Shown here: positions 8,832 to 17,682 of the stretch, one piece after another
Numbering within the stretch: position 1 is the stretch's first letter
Layout of the letters: each line of letters begins with the position of its first letter
From: a bacterium
Lineage (GTDB): Bacteria; ARS69
NCBI GenBank assembly: GCA_025774805.1
Contig: JALGZR010000019.1
Span: forward strand, 1 to 64,000
DNA length: 64,000 bases
Reading direction: 5' to 3'
Notes under the pieces: generated by a model
Database searches by the model: none
Told to the model about the DNA's origin: nothing
The model's input: the letters and a program-made list of their open reading frames with translations, nothing else
Translations under genes and position numbers: made by a program

Positions 8832-10844
8832 GTGGCAGACCGGCGCCGGAGCCTTAGACCCGGAGCCCAGCCGGTGGCGAGCCGAGGCCGGAGCATCCAG
8901 TGGCGGATCATGGCGCGGCTGTTGCCGCTGCTGGCACTCGTCTTCGCCGCCGTGATGATCTGGCTGAGCACGGTCCAGCGAGACGCGCTCTACGCGAACA
9001 ACCTGGAAACCGTCCGGCGTGCGAGCCGCGCGACGGTCCGCGCCACCGACGTCTCGATGCTGAACGCGCAGGGAGATCATCCCTGGGACTGGCTGAGACC
9101 GAGGATCGAGACGCAAGAGGGTACCTGGATCCGGATTGTCGGCGCGCAGGGTCGGATGGCCTTCTCGAGCGACCCGACCGAGGTGGAAACACCTCCCGAT
9201 CTCGATGATTTTTCCTGCGCGCCCTGCCACGCGGGGAGGCCCGATCCGGTTCCCGCGACGGCCATCGTGCCGGGACCAGGTGGAGATCACTACCAGGTCC
9301 TGGCCACGCCCTTGCACAATCGCGATGAATGCCGTGTCTGTCACGAGGCGCAGGAACCGAACCTCGGAATCGTCCTGGTGGGTCAGAGCGTCGAACCGAT
9401 TCGCCGGGTCGTGCGGACCGTTCGGATCGGCATCGCCGTTGCTGTCGGGATCGCTCTGTTGCTGACGATCTTGACGACACGGATGGTGCTTGGTCGGCTG
9501 CTGGGCCGGCCTCTGCAAAGGCTTGTGAAGGGGGCGCGGTCGATCGGGGCCGGCGATCTCGGACAGCCGATCTATCTGGGTGAAACCACGGAGTTGACCG
9601 AGCTGGCCGACGCGCTGAACCTCTCGACATCGCGGCTGGCGGAAATGATCCACCGCGTGGAGCGGCAGCGCGACGAGTTCCGGACCCTGTATCACTTCAC
9701 CGATCAGATCAATCGCGCCGTTCGACCGGAAGAGCGCCGGCGCCGTGCCGTGGAGCTGGCGACCCAGTTCCTGGGAGCCGAGTGCGTCCTCGTCCAGGCC
9801 GACTACCAACCGGAGTCACAGACCGGACAGGGAACGATCACGCTCCGCGAAGCCGGAGGTTTCGAGGATCATCCGTTCCGGTTCGGCCCCGACGCTCAGG
9901 AGGGTGTCCCACCGTTCCTGAGCCGGATCATCGAGCGCTGGCTGAAGGGCGAGTTCGACGACAAGGCCATGGTGAAGGAAGGCTGGATCGAGGGCTACCC
10001 CGTGCAGCACGAGGGAGGGCAGCATCTGGGACTCCTTCTGCTACCGATTGACCGGTTCGGCGAAACGGAGCAGGTGCCGCCCGACCCCGACTTGGTTCGC
10101 GCGATGTGCCGTCACATCGCGATCGCGATCGAGTTCTCGGGGATGCAGACCGAGCTCGTCGGCCAGGAGCGCCTGGCGGCGATCGGAGAGACCATCGCCG
10201 GACTGGCGCACTGCCTGAAGAACGCTCTCAACGCGCTACGCGCGGGTCTGTTCATTACGGACCGCGCACTCGATGGAGACGACCCGGAGAAGCTCCGTCG
10301 CGGGTGGCGCATCACCAAGGTGGGGATCCGGCAGATCGAGGAGCTCAGCCTCGACATGCTCTACTACGTCAAGGAACGAAAGCCCGTGCGCAAACAGACG
10401 AATCCAAACGTAGTCGTCCGAAAAGTCATTGAATTGCTGAGCGAGACGGCATCCGAAAGAGACGTCCAGCTGCGCGTGGAGCTCGACGAGCAAGTCGGTG
10501 GTGAGCTGCTGGATCGCACCACGATCTACCGGGCAATCCTGAATCTCGTGACCAATGCGATCGACGCGTGCACCGAGTCGGAGACCGGGGATCTCGTGGT
10601 GGTGCGGACCCTCTCTACGCCGGACGGGATCGTGCTGACCGTCGAGGACAACGGCATCGGGATGACGGACGACGTCCGTTCCCGGCTGTTTACCCGCCTC
10701 TTCTCGACCAAGGGCGGCAAGGGAACCGGTCTGGGTCTCGCCGTGGTCAAGAAGATCGTGGAGGAGCACGGTGGATCCGTCGAGGTCGAGTCGACGCCGG
10801 GGCGCGGCTCGTCGTTCCAGATACGCCTGCCACGATCAAGCTGA
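8832..10844 (+). CDS. Di-heme sensor histidine kinase (copy 1)
   Basis: 670-aa membrane kinase. TM1 (about 27-47) and TM2 (about 198-219) bracket a periplasmic domain carrying two haem-c motifs, CAPCH (129-133) and CRVCH (167-171). A HAMP-like linker and a GAF-like region (about 278-430) follow. The phospho-acceptor region is GLAHCLKNALNAL (HxxKN rather than HExRN), and the HATPase has VTNAIDACTES, DNGIGM and GTGLGLAVVKK. The GTG start at 8832 has a weak ribosome site and may really lie about 15 codons downstream. Haem redox state or a ligand is the likely signal, but the signal is unproven. The gene at 41505 has the same plan without the GAF-like region. Confidence 0.88.
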   Translation: MADRRRSLRPGAQPVASRGRSIQWRIMARLLPLLALVFAAVMIWLSTVQRDALYANNLETVRRASRATVRATDVSMLNAQGDHPWDWLRPRIETQEGTWIRIVGAQGRMAFSSDPTEVETPPDLDDFSCAPCHAGRPDPVPATAIVPGPGGDHYQVLATPLHNRDECRVCHEAQEPNLGIVLVGQSVEPIRRVVRTVRIGIAVAVGIALLLTILTTRMVLGRLLGRPLQRLVKGARSIGAGDLGQPIYLGETTELTELADALNLSTSRLAEMIHRVERQRDEFRTLYHFTDQINRAVRPEERRRRAVELATQFLGAECVLVQADYQPESQTGQGTITLREAGGFEDHPFRFGPDAQEGVPPFLSRIIERWLKGEFDDKAMVKEGWIEGYPVQHEGGQHLGLLLLPIDRFGETEQVPPDPDLVRAMCRHIAIAIEFSGMQTELVGQERLAAIGETIAGLAHCLKNALNALRAGLFITDRALDGDDPEKLRRGWRITKVGIRQIEELSLDMLYYVKERKPVRKQTNPNVVVRKVIELLSETASERDVQLRVELDEQVGGELLDRTTIYRAILNLVTNAIDACTESETGDLVVVRTLSTPDGIVLTVEDNGIGMTDDVRSRLFTRLFSTKGGKGTGLGLAVVKKIVEEHGGSVEVESTPGRGSSFQIRLPRSS

Positions 10845-10851
10845 CGCCGGG

Positions 10852-11676
10852 TCAAGACCTGACCAGCAGCGGAAGCTCGGTCTCCAAGTTGGCGGGACGA
10901 ACGCGCACGAGCCACGTGTCGGCGCCGATGGAAGACGGGTGATCCAGCGCTCCCTGGTTGACTTCCAGCACTTGGCCGCTCAGGGGCACGAACACGTTGT
11001 GTGATTCGCCGGAGGCGGTCTTCAGTCTGAAGCCGACCAATCCCTGCTCGATGAGATCGCTCTCGCCGGGAGCGTCCAGTGAAGCGAGAGCGTCCACGGT
11101 GTCCAGAAACGATGCCTCGATGCCCATCCTGATCGTGCCGTCCTGCTGGTAGACGGCCCAAGAGTGCTCCCGCAGGTGAAAGCGATCGCCGGGCTTGAGC
11201 TTCAGCACCGGGAACTCGGCGCTCTCCGTTGCGGCCAGTGCCTCCGCGGTGGACGGCCCGGGCGCCACGGCACGGCGCAGTGTGCGATTGACTGGCCCCA
11301 ACAGCTCCTGCCGCGTGAAGGGCTTGGACAGATAGTCCACCGCGCCGAGGCGCAGCGCGTGGAGCGCGGTGCGGATCGTCGGGTAGCCCGTGATCATCAG
11401 CACCGGCACCTCTTGGCCCTTGGCGCGCATCTTCTCCATCAGCTGGATGCCGTTGATGTCGGGCATCATCAGGTCCATGATCACCAGGTCGTACGTTCGT
11501 GATGCAAGCAGCTCCAGCGCTTCCGGGGCTCCGAACGCCGCGTCCACCTGATGCCCTTGTCGGCCCAGTATGCGTTGCAGGCTGTCGTGGATGATTTCCT
11601 CGTCGTCTATGACCAGGATGCGGGACCCGTCGCCGGTCTGGCGGTCCTGCCGCTGTTTGATCGGCGCCTTTCCCAT
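10852..11676 (-). CDS. Response regulator fused to a GcvH-like domain
   Basis: 274 aa. The receiver (about 19-135) has DDEEI at the acidic pocket, phospho-acceptor D68 in IMDLMMPDING, and Lys in YLSKPF. The C-terminal part (about 160-265) resembles the biotinyl/lipoyl barrel of glycine-cleavage H protein: FLREHS-like entry, TVDALASLDAPG, then VFVPLSGQVLEVNQGALDHP and a final TWLVRVRP. No lysine sits where H protein carries lipoate, so it is probably a binding rather than a lipoylated domain. It is convergent with the kinase ending at 10844. It lies 41 bases after the next minus-strand kinase, its likely partner. Confidence 0.8.
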   Translation of the reverse strand: MGKAPIKQRQDRQTGDGSRILVIDDEEIIHDSLQRILGRQGHQVDAAFGAPEALELLASRTYDLVIMDLMMPDINGIQLMEKMRAKGQEVPVLMITGYPTIRTALHALRLGAVDYLSKPFTRQELLGPVNRTLRRAVAPGPSTAEALAATESAEFPVLKLKPGDRFHLREHSWAVYQQDGTIRMGIEASFLDTVDALASLDAPGESDLIEQGLVGFRLKTASGESHNVFVPLSGQVLEVNQGALDHPSSIGADTWLVRVRPANLETELPLLVRS

Positions 11677-11717
11677 TGCCGTGCTCCTTGCCAGTCCGTT
11701 CGGGTGCGGCGAACGGC

Positions 11718-13541
11718 CTACTCGGTCGAGACCGGTAGGACGATACGAAACTTGCTGCCGGTACCCTCTCGGCTCTGCACTTCCACGCGACCTTCGTGCC
11801 GCTCTACGATCGTGCGCACCGCCGCCAGACCGAGGCCGTATCCCTCTTCTCCCTTACTCGAAACGAACGGTTCGAAGATGTCTCCGAGTCGGTCTTCCGG
11901 GATTCCGCAGCCCGTGTCGGACACGGTGATTTGCACCGTATCCTCGTCGTCGTCGGCGGCCGTCCGGATGGAGATCTCGCCGCGGGATTTCATCGCGTCT
12001 CTGGCGTTGATCACGAGGTTCAGCAAAGCCTGGTGGATCTTGTGGGGATCGGCATGAATGTCCGGCAGGTCATCTTGGAGATCGACGTCGAATTCGATGT
12101 TGTGAAACGAGGCCTGACGCTCCACCATGGTCAACATGTGCGAGATGACGTCGTTGATGTGGATCCACTGCCGGTCCAGCCTTTTTGGGCGCGAGAACTC
12201 CAGCAGATCCCCGACGATACGCCGACAGCGCAGTGTTTCGTTAACGATGACCTCGTAGTCCTTGCGAACGGGGTCGTCGGCGTCGGCCTCCAACAGCAGA
12301 TCCTCGGCAAACGTGAGGACCCCGCTAAGAGGGTTGTTCAGCTGGTGGGCGACGCCGGCGGCGAGCCGGCCGACGGCCGCGAGCTGTTCGGTCCGCACGA
12401 GCTCGCGCTGAAGCTGCCGCCGCCGGGTTTGGTCCTGGCTGACGCAACAGATGCCCACGACGTCTCCCTTGTAGTCTCTGAGAGGAAGCCGCTCCGACGC
12501 CAAGATCCGCTCCTTCCCCCGGATCTTGAGCACCTCCTCGCTGACATGACGGCCGCCGGTGGCGAGCGTCTCTTGGTCTAGCTTTTGGATGAGGTCGGCC
12601 GTCTCCTTGTCGAACACGTCGGCGGCAGTCTTGCCGATCATTTCGTCGCGGCTCATGCCGACCACTTCCTCGGTCCAGGGATTGACGACCAGGTAGCGGC
12701 CCTCAAGGTCCTTGATGGTGATGACGCCGTGCACCGCGTTGATGATTTGCTGGAAGCGCCGAGCGGACTCCTCGGTCTCTCGCTTCAGCGTGACCTGCTC
12801 GGTGATTTCGCGAGCGGTCTCGACGACCCGCGTGATCTTCCGATGCTCGTTGAACAGAGGGATCGCCGTGATCTGGAAGTGCCCTTCTTTGCCGGACGAG
12901 GCCAGCGCGCTCCGGATCACAGTGACCGGCTGTCCGAAGGTGGTGACCTCGTCGAGGAGTTCGGTGAGATTCGCCGACCAGTCCGCAGCGTCTTCCCGGG
13001 TGAAAACATCGCGGATCGACAGACCACGCACCTTGTCGCGCGTCTTCCCGGCAATGCGCACGAACCCCTCGTTGACACGAACGATGCGCATCTCCTGGTC
13101 GAGCACGACGACCACGTCCGGAATGGCGTCCAAGATGTCCTGGAGCAGGGCGCGATCGCGGTCGACCTTGGATTGCAGCTCGGTCTTCTCGTGGAGCTCC
13201 CCCAACAGGTTCTCTGCCACGTCCCCCAGATCCCAAAACACCCGGGCCACGAAGTGGTCCATAACCCTGACACCGGGCGGAACGTGCCGGTGAATCCGAT
13301 CCAGCACCTCGTCCGAACCGGTCAGCTCGATGACCAGTTCGAGGCCGGGAAGAGCCAACGCATGCTTCACGGAGCCCAGCGTTTTCCAGCCACGATCTCG
13401 GGCGAAACGCATGCCAGGCGCGTCTGGATCGATGTCGACCACCGCGAGGATGTGAGGGTCGAGGAATCGCAGCTTCCCTTGCTCGAAAAGCTCGAGGAAA
13501 GCGCGGCAGCCTGGCCCGGCACCGATGACCGCGGTCTTCAT
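11718..13541 (-). CDS. Soluble histidine kinase with N-terminal Rossmann domain and two PAS domains
   Basis: 607-aa cytoplasmic kinase without membrane segments. Residues 1-115 look like a dinucleotide-binding fold: VIGAGPGCRAF at the N terminus and VVDIDPDAPG after the second strand. Two PAS domains follow (about 135-245 and 262-380). HisKA has GVAHQLNNPLSG. The HATPase has LVINARDAM, DTGCGIP and GYGLGLAAVR. It is probably paired with the receiver-GcvH protein encoded immediately downstream on the same strand. The Rossmann domain suggests NAD(P)H or a related ligand as input; that is inference from the glycine-rich loop only. Confidence 0.85.
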   Translation of the reverse strand: MKTAVIGAGPGCRAFLELFEQGKLRFLDPHILAVVDIDPDAPGMRFARDRGWKTLGSVKHALALPGLELVIELTGSDEVLDRIHRHVPPGVRVMDHFVARVFWDLGDVAENLLGELHEKTELQSKVDRDRALLQDILDAIPDVVVVLDQEMRIVRVNEGFVRIAGKTRDKVRGLSIRDVFTREDAADWSANLTELLDEVTTFGQPVTVIRSALASSGKEGHFQITAIPLFNEHRKITRVVETAREITEQVTLKRETEESARRFQQIINAVHGVITIKDLEGRYLVVNPWTEEVVGMSRDEMIGKTAADVFDKETADLIQKLDQETLATGGRHVSEEVLKIRGKERILASERLPLRDYKGDVVGICCVSQDQTRRRQLQRELVRTEQLAAVGRLAAGVAHQLNNPLSGVLTFAEDLLLEADADDPVRKDYEVIVNETLRCRRIVGDLLEFSRPKRLDRQWIHINDVISHMLTMVERQASFHNIEFDVDLQDDLPDIHADPHKIHQALLNLVINARDAMKSRGEISIRTAADDDEDTVQITVSDTGCGIPEDRLGDIFEPFVSSKGEEGYGLGLAAVRTIVERHEGRVEVQSREGTGSKFRIVLPVSTE

Positions 13542-13924
13542 GACGGTGAGTTCCCCGTGGGCGAGTCCGCCGCTATTTTACGGCGCTCGACATCCAGTGG
13601 TCCAGCCAAAGCCCCGGTGACACGACCCTCTCCGCACGCTGACTCGCTTTTCTGTGAGGACACGACCACGAAGCGGGCCGAAGCGTTTCAGCAAAGGGCC
13701 GAGAGGATGGGTGTCAAGGTCATTGCAACGTACGCCCTGGGGTCGATTGTCCTCCTTTTCGGGAAGCGTCTGCGCGACGCCAGGGGAAGCACGTCCCCGA
13801 GCCCACGTGACCGGCGCGGGTCCTCCGATCGCACGGCTCCTGCCCGGGCGCCAAAGGCCTACGACCGCGCAGTCTTCTGGGTTATGCTGTCTGGAACCGC
13901 ATGTGCCGCCACCGGAGGCCTCCC
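13542..13924. other. Divergent intergenic region
   Basis: 383 bases between the minus-strand kinase and the plus-strand pyrophosphohydrolase. It must carry both promoters, but I see no clear promoter pair, repeat or RNA gene. The open frames crossing it are extensions or shadows of neighbouring genes. Confidence 0.5.
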
Positions 13925-14269
13925 GTGACTGATCTCCGAGTCCTCACCCAGCGGATCGTCGCTTTCCGCGAGGCCCGCGACTGGGCTCAGTTCCATACCC
14001 CCCGCAACCTCGCCGCTTCCCTGTCCATCGAAGCCGCCGAACTCCTGGAGGTTTTCCAGTGGGACCTGGATGACGGCAGGACGCTCGATCCCGACCGGCG
14101 CGAGCGCATCGCCGAGGAGCTGGCCGACATTGGCATCTACGCCCTCCTACTCGCTCACGAGGCCGGTTTCGATCTGGTCCGTGCCATGACAGACAAGATC
14201 GAAGAGAACGAACGGAAGTACCCGGTCGATAAGGCCAGGGGCCGCTCCACCAAATACACTGAGTTCTAG
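13925..14269 (+). CDS. MazG-like nucleotide pyrophosphohydrolase
   Basis: 114-aa all-alpha NTP pyrophosphatase of the MazG/dCTPase (RS21-C6) type, expected to hydrolyse non-canonical or excess (d)NTPs to NMP and pyrophosphate. The metal-binding motif is visible as EAAELLEVFQW followed by EELADIGIYALLL. The GTG start at 13925 has GGAGG six bases upstream. The TAG stop (14267-14269) is the left CTAG boundary of a palindromic element. It shows no evident link to the sulfur genes; it is a single-gene housekeeping function. Confidence 0.88.
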   Translation: MTDLRVLTQRIVAFREARDWAQFHTPRNLAASLSIEAAELLEVFQWDLDDGRTLDPDRRERIAEELADIGIYALLLAHEAGFDLVRAMTDKIEENERKYPVDKARGRSTKYTEF

Positions 14270-14465
14270 CCTTGATCTTCCGGAAAATCTCGGCGGAAAC
14301 CGCTGACGCTCGCACGATAGCACGTCATCCGCGACCGTGCTCGCCCTCGCCAATCCTCACTTATCGTGAGATAAGCTCCGGTTGGCTCGGGCGGTTTGCT
14401 TTGCGGCCCCGGCTGACGCACTCTCGCGCGTTTCCACGCAAGGTTTTCTGGAAGATCAAGGCTAG
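14266..14465. repeat. Family C palindromic element
   Basis: 200-bp element. The left arm CTAGCCTTGATCTTCCGGAA (14266) and the right arm ending TTCTGGAAGATCAAGGCTAG (14446-14465) are inverted with one mismatch and extend a few bases further inward. CTAG bounds both sides. There is no open reading frame of interest inside. It differs in sequence from families A and B but shares the CTAGCC...GGCTAG ends. Confidence 0.82.
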
Positions 14466-14763
14466 GACGCGGTGCAGCTCCGGGCTGGACCCGCCCGCCA
14501 CTTCATCCAGGACGCGATCCATAATGCCATCACCGGCAAGTTGGCAGATGAGTCAGATTCTGCAGACCGCGGCTCCCCGCGAGATCGGTCATCGAGTCCG
14601 GGGTCCGGCGACTCCGCGAGGCGGTCACGACCCCGCGACTCGCGTCCGGGGCTGGGCGGGGAATCCGGATCCGGTACTATACTCCAAGGCGTCGACCAGG
14701 CGCGAGCTGTGGCCGCCCGGGTACGCGGCCATCGCCGGCAAGCTGCTCCACGGCGAGTTTGAC
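14466..14763. promoter_or_regulatory. Upstream region of the MK-like operon
   Basis: About 300 non-coding bases between the palindromic element and the 41-aa peptide gene. The only promoter-like signal is TACTATACT at 14675-14683, which resembles an extended -10 box and stands out in GC-rich surroundings. No convincing -35 is seen, so this is a weak call. Confidence 0.25.
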
Positions 14764-14889
14764 ATGACGACGCTCTACTGTCTGACCGGTGCCGCGGTGC
14801 TCTTCGTCCTGCTCTCGCTGATCCCGGAATGGATCGAGAAGCGGTACGGCGACAGCGACGTTCTCGCCGGCAACAGGAGAGGCGCGTGA
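14764..14889 (+). CDS. 41-aa single-span membrane peptide upstream of the DsrM-like gene
   Basis: A small protein beginning MTTLYCLTGAAVLFVLLSLI with one hydrophobic helix (about residues 5-22) and a charged tail (EWIEKRYGDSD). Its TGA stop overlaps the ATG of the DsrM-like gene, which argues for real, coupled translation. A GGCGAG purine-containing stretch lies upstream. I do not recognise a family; it could be a small accessory subunit or assembly factor of the MK-like membrane complex. Confidence 0.6.
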   Translation: MTTLYCLTGAAVLFVLLSLIPEWIEKRYGDSDVLAGNRRGA

Positions 14890-15797
14890 TGGCAGAGACG
14901 GTGGTTTTTGCCATTCTGACGGCGTGGATCTGGGTGGCCCTGGGCGTGATGGTGGTCGGCTGTGCCTGGCGGGCGATGAGTTGGGCGCGGGCTCCCGAGC
15001 ACCTGCGCTGGGACCTCTACCCGGTGGCCCATGAGCCGGGCCGGGCCCATGGAGGTTCCCACCTGGAGCACAAGGACTGGTGGACCCGGCCCCGACGAAA
15101 AAGCCACCTTGGCGAGATCTCCTTCATGGCACTGGAGATCCTGCTTCTCAAGGGTGTCTGGGAGAACAACCGGAAGATCTGGTGGGGCTCGCTTCCATTC
15201 CACTGGGGTCTCTACGCGCTGGTGCTCACCACCCTGGGCGTCTTTCTCGCGGCCACCGGTCTCGTGCCCGGTCCCTGGCCGACCGTGCTGGCGGTGGCCG
15301 GCACGCTGGGTGGCAGCGCCACCGCCGCCGGCGCGCTGATCCTGCTCATGCTCCGCTCGACGGACCCGCGTTTGCGCCCGTGCACCGCGCCGGTGGACCG
15401 GCTCAATCTCACCCTGCTCATCCTCGTCGGGGGACTGAGCGCCGCGGTGGCAGCGGGCCCCGGGGGCATGCAAACGGTCACCATGGCTGTGGCGCAGATC
15501 GCCCGGCTGGACCCGCCCCGGGTCTCCGCCCTGATCGGTCTGCAGATGGCCACGGCCGCGCTGTTCCTTCTCTATCTGCCGTTCACGCGGATGGTTCACT
15601 TCTTCGCAAAATACTTCACCTATCACAAGGTGCGCTGGGATGACCGTGAAGTCCTGCCGGGAAGCTCCCTGGAGAGACGTCTCCGCGCCTCTCTGGACTT
15701 TGGCGTGACTTGGTCTGCGGAGCATGTCCGGACGGGGGAAACCTGGCTCGAGGTGGCAACGACGCTTCCCAAAGAGTCCGCGAAGAACGGAGACTGA
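14889..15797 (+). CDS. DsrM/TmcC-like cytochrome b membrane subunit
   Basis: 302-aa NarI/HdrE-related protein with about five to six hydrophobic segments, expected to bind haem b and exchange electrons with quinone. Family-like parts are FMALEILLLKGVWENNRKIW, HWGLYALVLTTLG and FLLYLPFTRMVHFFAKYFTYH, with His residues spaced along the helices. The start overlaps the stop of the 41-aa peptide. The DsrK-like gene follows after two bases. It is a divergent paralog of dsrM (28573); TmcC/HmeC are the other possible names. The partner Fe-S protein is cytoplasmic. Confidence 0.82.
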   Translation: MAETVVFAILTAWIWVALGVMVVGCAWRAMSWARAPEHLRWDLYPVAHEPGRAHGGSHLEHKDWWTRPRRKSHLGEISFMALEILLLKGVWENNRKIWWGSLPFHWGLYALVLTTLGVFLAATGLVPGPWPTVLAVAGTLGGSATAAGALILLMLRSTDPRLRPCTAPVDRLNLTLLILVGGLSAAVAAGPGGMQTVTMAVAQIARLDPPRVSALIGLQMATAALFLLYLPFTRMVHFFAKYFTYHKVRWDDREVLPGSSLERRLRASLDFGVTWSAEHVRTGETWLEVATTLPKESAKNGD

Positions 15798-15799
15798 GC

Positions 15800-17410
15800 G
15801 TGCCTCTCCCGCACCTGAAGAGCCCCGAGGACGTCGAGCGCTTTCTCGACGAGAACGAGGGGCTGGACGTCAAGAATCTGGTCCCTTTGCCCCACCCTTA
15901 CGAGGACTGGGAGGATGAGCCGATCCCTGCGCTGACCGAGGAGCAGCGCGGTCGCTACGAGGTGGGGCCGGACGGGATCAGTGCCACGCGGACGCCCGTC
16001 CCGGAGACCGAGGAGGAACGGGAGGAGAAGGTCGCCGGGTTCCTCGAAGGGCTGGGCAAGCTCCTGACGAAGGAGAACAACTGGACGTTTCTCCAGCCGT
16101 TGCTGCTCTCCCTCGACAACTGCGTCAAGTGTCAAACCTGCTCCGAATCTTGCCCCATCTACACGGCGTCGGGAAGGCCGGAGCAATACCGGCCGACGTT
16201 CCGGGCGGAGGTGCTCCGGAAGATCATCAGTCGCTACCTCAAGCCAGGTGGGAACCTCTTCCCGAAGCTACGGGGCAACGATGTCGAGCTGAACTGGGAA
16301 GCGGTCATCCAACTTGCCGAGCTGTCCTACCGTTGCACCCTCTGCCGGCGCTGTGCCCAGGCTTGTCCCGTGGGCGTGGACAATGCCCTGATCACTCGGG
16401 AGATCCGAAAGCTCTTCAGCCAGGAGCTGGGCATCCACATGCCGGAGCTACACGACGTCGGGACGGTGAAGCAGCTCGCCACGGGCTCGTCCACCGGTCT
16501 CAACCCCGCCGGGGTCCGGGACATCGCCGAGTTCACCGAGGAGGACATCCGCGAGAAGACGGGGCTGGACATCAGAATCCCGTTCGACGTCGAGGGGGCC
16601 GACTATTTGGTGATGCACAACGCGGGGGAGTTCCTCTCCTGGCCGGAGAATCTCCAGGCGTTCACCATCATCCTCACGGTCGCTGGCGTGAACTGGACCA
16701 TGGCCTCCGACAAGATTGGTTACGACTCAGTCAATTACGGTCTGTTCTACGACGACGTCCAGCTCTCCAGAATTGCCCTCAGGCACTACGAGGTGGCGAA
16801 GAAGCTGAAGGCCAAGAGGTTTCTGATGGGGGAGTGCGGGCACGCTCACAAGGCGACCATGCCCATCGCCGGCCGCGTCCTCCCGAAGGAGCTCCAGGTG
16901 CCGGGCGAGAGCGCTCTGGTCCTGCTGGAGGATCTAGTGATGAACGACCGGATCAGACTCGATCCGTCACGCAACGACTTTCCGGTGACGCTCCACGATC
17001 CCTGCAACATCACGCGCTCCATGGGCATCGTCCAGCCGCAGCGCAACATCCTGAAGAAGATCTGTCCCCAGTTTCGCGAGATGGAGCCGCACGGTGTCAA
17101 TAACCTCTGCTGTGGCGGCGGCTCGGGCTTCGCGGTAGGCCAAGGCCTGAACTTCCCCGCGTGGCGAACGCGCGTTTCGGGCCGGCTCAAGTTCTGTCAG
17201 ATTCTCGAGGCCTTCTCCGCCAGCATTGAACCGGAGACGAAGAAGTACGTCTGCGCTCCCTGTTCCAATTGCAAGGGACAGTTGCGGGACATCCTCACCT
17301 ACTACCAGGGATGGGATCGGTGCGGCATCTTGTATGGGGGGTTGGTCGAGCTCATTGTCAATGCAATGGTCGATGTTCCGGAGGGTTTCCTGGAGTGGGA
17401 GTTCCATTGA
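15800..17410 (+). CDS. DsrK/TmcB-like HdrD-type Fe-S protein
   Basis: 536-aa cytoplasmic iron-sulfur subunit of the HdrD/DsrK/TmcB family. Two ferredoxin motifs, CVKCQTCSESCP and CTLCRRCAQACP, are followed by two Cys-rich CCG-type regions, CGHAHK ... LHDPCNITR ... NLCCGGGSG and CAPCSNCKGQL. These build the catalytic [4Fe-4S] site that in HdrD and DsrK reduces disulfides or trisulfides. The GTG start at 15800 follows the DsrM-like stop by two bases. An acidic N-terminal 100 residues precedes the Fe-S region. It is a divergent paralog of dsrK (29572); its substrate may be DsrC-trisulfide or another thiol carrier. Confidence 0.85.
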   Translation: MPLPHLKSPEDVERFLDENEGLDVKNLVPLPHPYEDWEDEPIPALTEEQRGRYEVGPDGISATRTPVPETEEEREEKVAGFLEGLGKLLTKENNWTFLQPLLLSLDNCVKCQTCSESCPIYTASGRPEQYRPTFRAEVLRKIISRYLKPGGNLFPKLRGNDVELNWEAVIQLAELSYRCTLCRRCAQACPVGVDNALITREIRKLFSQELGIHMPELHDVGTVKQLATGSSTGLNPAGVRDIAEFTEEDIREKTGLDIRIPFDVEGADYLVMHNAGEFLSWPENLQAFTIILTVAGVNWTMASDKIGYDSVNYGLFYDDVQLSRIALRHYEVAKKLKAKRFLMGECGHAHKATMPIAGRVLPKELQVPGESALVLLEDLVMNDRIRLDPSRNDFPVTLHDPCNITRSMGIVQPQRNILKKICPQFREMEPHGVNNLCCGGGSGFAVGQGLNFPAWRTRVSGRLKFCQILEAFSASIEPETKKYVCAPCSNCKGQLRDILTYYQGWDRCGILYGGLVELIVNAMVDVPEGFLEWEFH

Positions 17411-17682
17411 CGGACGGAGCCTCTCGCATGGCCTGCGGCTGATCGAGCCGCGCACGGCCGAAGACACAGCGGAAGAGGCGTTACGAGAAGGAAATGCCCG
17501 GCCTCCGGCGCGCTCCTGCCGTTTCCGACGAACCACGAATCGAGAGGGTCTGTGGCACATTTCGCCGGGTGAACGGCTTCCCTCTCTGGCACGAGCGCTG
17601 CAATTCCTGTAATCGGTTCAGTCTGTCGTCGTGCTGGATGTTGTCACGCCATGAAGCCTGCTGAGATGGCAAGGAGGAGGCA

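Noticed and set aside
12585-13928. 447-codon plus-strand frame opposite the Rossmann-PAS kinase
   Set aside because: Shadow of the minus-strand kinase; only its last part overlaps the real MazG-like gene, which is in a different start context.
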